From NCBI RefSeq assembly GCF_000687475.1, contig NC_057317.1, positions 5,766,501 through 5,830,500 on the forward strand: DNA of 64,000 bases. The letters are read 5' to 3'. How positions within the stretch are numbered: position 1 is the stretch's first letter; each line of letters begins with the position of its first letter. Below, one piece after another: positions 58,230 through 64,000 of this stretch. The notes under the pieces were generated by a model. That model did no database searches, was not told where the DNA came from, and saw nothing but the letters and a program-made list of their open reading frames with translations. Position numbers and translations under genes: made by a program. Source of the DNA: Ustilaginoidea virens. Its lineage: Eukaryota > Ascomycota > Sordariomycetes > Hypocreales > Clavicipitaceae.

Positions 58230-59459
58230 GGTTGTGCTTGTATTCCGTCTGCGTCTGTCCGGGGCGAGAGATGTTGTCCTATATGCGGATGAATAACACG
58301 AAGGGCAGCATCTCTGGGCATAAAGGTATCCTACCGATTTACTAGCTATGGTACTGTTGAAAAGTATCGGTTCACTACGGCAGTACGGGTGTGAAGGGTC
58401 TGCAAGCAACAAGCTGATGCAAGTGATTATTACGAGTCAAGACCGAGCTGAGTGCGTTCCTGAGAGAGAAAACAAGCTGGGCATAAAAGAGGATTTGAGC
58501 TTGCAAAATACAGTCCATCGGTAGGGGAGTATCGCCCGATACTTATAATCATCCGACCAAACCCTTCCTACCACCCCCAGTCATTCCTCCCGCAAAGGCA
58601 ACATGGCGCGGGTGCATTCTGGGTCTCCACCTTGTCCACCAGAATCCTCCGGCAGCCACTCTGCTCGTGATAGCGAGGCAGTAAACGGCTCTCCCAGGGG
58701 ACAATGTGGCAGGAACGCCACAGGGGCCCAGCGGGTCAGTTGCCGGCAGATGGTGAACTTCTGGTGACATGGGCATCAGTGGGTGCCGATGGCAACCAAG
58801 AATTGCGGGCAAAGACCGCTGAGTAATAAAGGCAATCCTGCTGGACTCAACAGATATGTATGCTACTTTGTTCTCCAACGCGCCTGGTAAACGGTAGTCA
58901 CTCGCAATGTTGCAGCTTACTAACTCTCGGGATGACTAGGGGGGGGATACCTGCATCGAGCGTATAGGCCAGCACGTTGGCAGCATGTGCCGACAGATGA
59001 AGAAAGAACACACGTATTGATCAGCAACCAGCCAGTAGCAAAGGGAGGAAGGTTGAGGCTGCCAAGTCCCGCCCGTGGTCCATACGTAGGGCTCTTTTCC
59101 CTTGAAGCGGGCACCTTGATGCGCCATGGACTTGTCTACTTACTGCATATGCACCAGATCCCAGCCCATCCCAGTGCCGGTTGCCCTTTTGATCCGAGCG
59201 GCAGCTAACAGCACACTAGGCCGCAGTAGGCTAGCACCTTGCAGCGCGCTAGACTATTTATTACCCGACGGGGCGGCGGATACAGCACCGCACACATGTA
59301 CAACAGCGCCGAGGTCAATAACGACGGTAGCAATGCATACTAGGGCGCGCGCGACAGCGCATGTGACGCGGCGAATAATCAATCAGTGCAGTCAGATCAT
59401 GGCACAAACGTCAGCCGGTCGTGTGTCGGTTGGCTGTCCATGTCATGACAGCTTGAGTT
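58230..59459. other. island sequence upstream of small secreted protein 2, no supported gene
   Basis: Normal composition without RIP damage. Open frames at 58549-58878 (minus) and 59126-59467 (plus) have no recognisable domain, signal peptide or intron signals. The left part should contain the promoter of the gene at 57813-58229. Confidence 0.4.
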
Positions 59460-59810
59460 GTCAATAACCGAGTAGAGCAGTGTGGAGTAGTATAGAGTCT
59501 GCGTACCGGGGGTCTGGGCCCTAGCCTAGCTCGTATTGACATCGGAAATTATCGGCGGGGATACCGGTGGATCATCATATATATCGGGAATATCCGGATA
59601 CGAATGTGGCACATATAACCGAGGGAACAGTAGCCCCTTAGGGTTACCCCCGTGCCCACTATAAATAGCTGGTAACCTGAGTACTGTTGAGACAGGTCAG
59701 GTCAACCCTTTACAATAGACCGCTTTCTCTCCCTGCTTCCTAACATAGTAGCAATTGTGTAAAATAATATAATAACCTCATTCTTATCCTTTTGTTAGGT
59801 GCTACAGCAC
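59460..59810 (+). repeat. probable 5' LTR of copia D (ends approximate)
   Basis: Lies directly upstream of the gag start (ATG 59928). It contains CTATAAATAGC at about 59660, typical of an LTR promoter. The partner LTR is outside the window, so the boundaries cannot be confirmed. Confidence 0.35.
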
Positions 59811-59927
59811 TATATCGTTCGATATCTAAAATTATGCTACGGTTACTGCCTTTATCGGATACCTATTGAGGTATAATAGTGGATTCCTGTTAGATCTATT
59901 GAAACCTCGTATTGCTATTATACTCGT

Positions 59928-61340
59928 ATGGCCTCCCACAATAAAAAGGAAGCTATTCGGAAGATCGCGATATTCTTTCGTGGTTTAACTTTATCTATGA
60001 TTGACCTATTTAGTCAGGTAATCAGCCTTTCGTGCCTAGAACATTGCAGACAGTAAAGATAGGTGCTAATACGGTTGATTATAACAAACCTGCATATATT
60101 TTAATATCCCGATACAAGTGGGATGTCTGGTATAATTATATTTAGAGCAAGGCTTAGGCAAGGAAGGTATAGGATCTCATTAATCCTAATTAAGCGATAA
60201 TCCTTAATAAACCTAAAGATATTGCGCTCCAACTATATCGACCTATTCTAGTATAATCGTCGGTATTAATATTAGGAGAAATACTAATAGAAAGTGGTCT
60301 TTCTAGGAATATAAGGGCAGCCTCGGCGTTAAGGGCAGCCGCAACGTAAAGCTATTCGCAGCTAGACTAATAGCTAGAAGACCCAAATAATTATTTCAAA
60401 CGGAGATAAATCCCAGATGGCCTAGGCCCTAACGAATAGGCTACTCTTATTAATATTATATTAAGAAACGACCGGTATAATTATACCGAGCTAGAATGGG
60501 CCCTTTCTAAATATATAGAGTGGTTTAATACAACCCTCGGCCCGGAATTTAAGTAGATAATAGCAATAAGGTCGATAATAAGGGATAAATTATATATCCT
60601 TATTAAGCGTATATAGCCGGTAAAGACCGCTATTACCGAGCATATTATATAATGCTTCGTTCAGGTTATAGAATGGAATCTCAATAAATATAACGTTTTA
60701 GAATAGCTTAGTGAAATATTAACTATTTACGACCGATTGGAATAAAGTAGCTTAGTCCTCCTATTAGGGAATAAGCCTGCTAATATATTAGCGAAAGCCC
60801 TCTCTTAAAAATATCTTAGTATTTAGGATAATATCGATTAGGAGATTACTAGAGCCGAAAAGCGAGGGCAATATATTAACTTTCGTGAGATTATTAAAGA
60901 TATAAGGCAGTAAGTAGAGCTTTAAGAGAAAAGGAATATTACTAAAGGGAAGCATACTATATTTGCCATTGAAGGAAAGCCTTATTAAAGGCCGCCGCTG
61001 CCCCTAGGAATACTACTAGTATAGCTTTAGCTTTAGCTTTAAAGGAACTATCGTTAGAATTAATGCCTTATAAATACTATAAGTAACTATATATTAAGAA
61101 GAAGGGATTGCATTATAAGAGCTATTAGGCTTTTATTCCTTTTTTAGCGCCTAATAAGTTCCGCTTAAGGATTTAAAAGGAAACTAAAAAGGCCGCGATA
61201 ATAAAGATAAAGTAAGAAAGTAAAAAAGTATAAGCTGCGTTTAAGGCCTTCTAAAATATATATAATGATAACGATAATAATAATGAGAATAACTCGATTA
61301 AATTAAAGGGAAAAGAAAAAGAGAAGTAAGCTTTTGCCGT
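59928..61340 (+). pseudogene. gag remnant of copia D
   Basis: The ATG at 59928 opens a short undamaged stretch (MASHNKKEAIRKIAIFFRGL). Coherent but broken coding sequence follows to about 61340, with a Lys/Glu-rich end near 61190-61330. Stops are mostly TAG/TAA. A CxxC-type segment near 61065 (Lys/Tyr-rich, YKYYK) could be a decayed zinc knuckle. Confidence 0.55.
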
Positions 61341-61379
61341 AGAGGGTGTTTCTACTAAATCCTTTTCTAATAAATCTCC

Positions 61380-62700
61380 TAGTTTATATGCCTATATTAT
61401 TATTAATACTAGTGTAACGGCATATATATTTAACGACGAAAAGTGGTTTTTATATATTAATAAGGCTATCGATTAGTATATTCGAGGTATATTAGGCACT
61501 ATTAAGGTCTAAGGTATTAGAACCGTTTAAATTGTATTAGAAGATAGACGAATCGTTACCTTTATTAATATTCTATATATTCTAGGGATATTCGTTAATA
61601 TTCTTTCTAAATTATTAATAAAGAAGAAAGGATTATATTAGAATATTAAGATAAATAGAATTTACCTTAAGAAAGGAAGAATATAAGAAAATATCTTTTA
61701 GATCCGCCGAATTAAAGAGAAACTTTATATTCTATATTAAGTAGGCAGAAATAATATACCTATAAGCGAATTTCTTATAAGGGCTTAGAATTTTAGAAAA
61801 GAAAAGCCTTAATATACCTATTTAGCTCGAGGAGATAGTTACTAGCCAAAGATTTCGATAAAAATACCTTATGCTATATAGTACGCCTGATTTAGGCACC
61901 TGGGAAGGGATCTAATAGATTATATCTTTAAGGATGTATTAAATATGCCTCCTAAGCAGGTAAAATCGGATTATAAGGTTTATAGCAGTATAAAAATTAC
62001 GCAATAGATTTCACGATACCCATAAGAGGCATTAATGCCTTAGGAACCTTTTAAAGTCGTATCTTTTAACCTTTTCGTATAGTCACCTACTTTTAATAGT
62101 AATAAATATATTGCGTTATTTACCTGCCGATTTATAGGAATAAGGTTAATATTCACGATACCTAGGAAATCAGACCTTCTAGGTTATTAGCTAACCTTTG
62201 AGTATTAGGTTCTACGCCTATATAATGTGAAAATCGCAATAGTTATTTCTGATAACGAAATAGTGCTTTAGATATTATAAAGTTGGGAAAAAGCTAGGCA
62301 GAAAGGCATCGTGCTTCGGTTATCAAGCCCTAGTCACCAATATTATAACGGTTATACTAAACGTTCTAGGGGGGTATTAAAGACGAAGATATTGCTTTTA
62401 AGCACTTAAGTAGGATTTCCCAAGGAATTATAGCTTATTACGGTAGAAGTAGTAGTTTACCTATTAAATCGTATACCTAGGAAGTCGGGAAAACCTTACG
62501 ATAGTTAGAAATCACTACTCTAAATCCTTTAACTTTAGCTTTAATAGAATCAGCCTGCCTAAGGATATCTACTAGAAGATATACGCCCTTAAATTCACTA
62601 CCTTCGCGCTTATAGATATAAGGCCTATATAATGACGAGGGATAAGATATTATACGCCAGTCTAAAGCTCAATTAGAGGGCTTATATCAGCTACTTAATA
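61380..62700 (+). pseudogene. protease and integrase remnant of copia D
   Basis: A degenerate retropepsin region (TAYIFNDEKWFLY, DRRIVTFINILYIPGI) lies at about 61400-61610. A GAG-pre-integrase zinc-binding segment is near 61880-61900 (FRHLGRDLIDYIF). An integrase core follows, with LTFEYQVLRLYN and IVISDNEIV (second catalytic Asp) near 62200-62260 and YNGYTKRSRGVLKTK (around the catalytic Glu, changed) near 62340. These are Ty1/copia integrase landmarks. Confidence 0.7.
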
Positions 62701-63299
62701 GGATATATCTCTACTACCTAGTACCTAATTTAGGTACCTTCGTTAAAGAGAAGCTATTAGTTCAACTCGAGCTATATCATATTTAATAAGACGATCTTCT
62801 ATAAAGATAAGGACCAATTGCCGATACTAGCCAAATAGAGGGAGGACCTTAATACCTTTATTAGTGACATTAAGGAAACCCTTATCGTTAATGACTTTAA
62901 GCTTATTATATCGGGGAATCTAATTAAGAACCCCTTTACTAATGAGGTTGCCCCTAAATAGGGTATAAATAAGGCTATCGATTAGGGCACTATGCTAATT
63001 AATGCGATTAAGGCTATTAATAATGCCCCTTAACCTACTGCTATTGACTTAAAGGTTATAGACTACCCTAAAGAGTCGATCGCTTAAGTATTACTTCCAT
63101 TACTGCTATTTTCGCCCGAGCCAGACGATTAGACCGAGCCAATACCTCCCCTCGATAATATATTCTATATTAGGGTTAATAATATTAAAAGGAAGGATTA
63201 TAAGGTCTTTACGGCAGCTATAATGAAGCCGTTGGCTATAATAGAAGCCCCTTATATCACAAATATACCTAAGGAGCCGGCGATATAGAGAGAGCTTTA

Positions 63300-64000
63300 A
63301 AAGCATCCTAAATATAAGGAATTTATCGCTACTGCTAAAGAAGAATATAGTAAGATTACTAATAGGGAGATTAGATATATTATTCGTCGGAATAATTCAT
63401 CTATAGACCCTAAGATTAAGCTATTAGACCTAAAGTAGGTGTTCGCCTACAAATAGGACTAAGATGGCTTCCTCACCGGTTATAAGACCCGATTATGTGT
63501 TTATAGTGATTAAAAACCTTTCGACCTTTATAATACCTAAGCTACTACGCTTGCAGCACGCACTTTTCGCCTCCTAATAGCCCTAATGAGTTATTTTGAC
63601 CTAGATATATACTAATACGACTTCGTTATAGCCTTCCTAAATGCGCTATTTAACGAGACTGTCTATTGTAAGCAGCCTAATGGATTTCACGATAGTTATT
63701 CGTATATTAAGCTATTGTATGCCCTCTACGGGCTTCGAAGGTCGCTATTATTATAGTTTAAAGAGCTATTACGATTCCTAATAGAAAGGGGCTTTATATA
63801 AATCTATAAGGACCCCTATATCTTTATTAACGATACCCTTATCGTATTCTTCTATGTGGATAACCTAGTCGTCCTATATTATAAGTTACGGGCAGAGGCA
63901 TTTAAGTTATTTCACGCTGCGCTAATAGGCGCTTTTAAGATTAAGGACCTTGGCGAGCTATATTGGTTCCTAGCTATTAAGGTTATTCGCAATTATACGG
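63300..64000 (+). pseudogene. reverse transcriptase remnant of copia D, cut by the window end
   Basis: Copia-type RT (RVT_2): TRLCVYSDQKPF, then YQYDFVIAFLNALFNETVYCKQPNGF, LLYALYGLRRSLL, and FFYVDNLVVLY at about 63846-63878. The last is the catalytic YVDD box with its second Asp changed to Asn by a G-to-A change at TpG. The frame continues past base 64000 (LGELYWFLAIKVI). Confidence 0.85.

Larger units (their letters stand above)
59460..64000 (+). mobile_element. Ty1/copia-like retrotransposon D (continues beyond the window)
   Basis: Plus-strand gag, protease, GAG-pre-integrase/integrase and RT remnants in copia order. It differs in sequence from family 1 and from N. A TATA-like CTATAAATAGC at about 59660 and the region up to about 59810 suggest the 5' LTR, but I cannot fix its ends. 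RIP-like damage starts at about 59800. Confidence 0.8.

Overview
The window looks like part of a filamentous ascomycete (Pezizomycotina-type) chromosome. The evidence is short fungal introns with GT...AG ends and a CTAAC branch site, a WSC-domain secreted protein, small secreted cysteine-rich proteins, and retrotransposons damaged almost only by C-to-T / G-to-A changes at CpA/TpG. That damage pattern is the signature of repeat-induced point mutation (RIP). No species can be named from the sequence.

Layout. Positions 1-44855 are a nested retrotransposon graveyard. It holds: (i) copia family-1 copy A (1-14416, 5' end outside the window), split by a younger copia element N (5045-12630) with 704-bp LTRs and GTAGG target duplications; (ii) a minus-strand gypsy element G1, scattered between 16569 and 41864 by later insertions; (iii) a LINE (17209-24028) inside G1 with 14-bp target duplications; (iv) two more copia family-1 copies, B (minus, 25405-32917) and C (plus, 33185-40679), facing each other head to head; (v) a miniature LTR element (TRIM) into which C had inserted; (vi) a second gypsy, G2 (41865-44855, minus). 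The target duplications of B and C are exchanged in reverse complement. The 267 bp between them is also inverted relative to its outer neighbours. Together these show that an inversion occurred by recombination between B and C.

Positions 44856-59459 are an island with ordinary base composition and no visible RIP. It carries one large secreted protein gene with three predicted exons (48933-55277, 2066 aa). Its product has a signal peptide, a WSC domain, about 33 Thr/Pro/Gly-rich repeats of 40-44 residues, and Cys/Tyr-rich DUF5648-like modules. Downstream on the minus strand lie two paralogous small secreted proteins with ten conserved cysteines (55887-56249 and 57813-58229). They share a 35-bp block 3' of their stop codons that is better conserved than their coding regions. 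The island also holds a nearly RIP-free relic solo LTR related to copia family 1 (47920 to about 48209).

Positions from about 59460 to 64000 return to RIP-damaged sequence: another copia-type element (D) on the plus strand, cut off by the window end in its reverse transcriptase.

No gene in the transposon parts looks functional as written. Element N comes closest, keeping one 1937-codon gag-pol frame broken only by nonsense changes. The host genes are all predicted to act outside the cell. An island of secreted-protein genes between RIP-damaged transposon blocks resembles the accessory compartments of many plant- or insect-associated fungi, but lifestyle cannot be read from this sequence.
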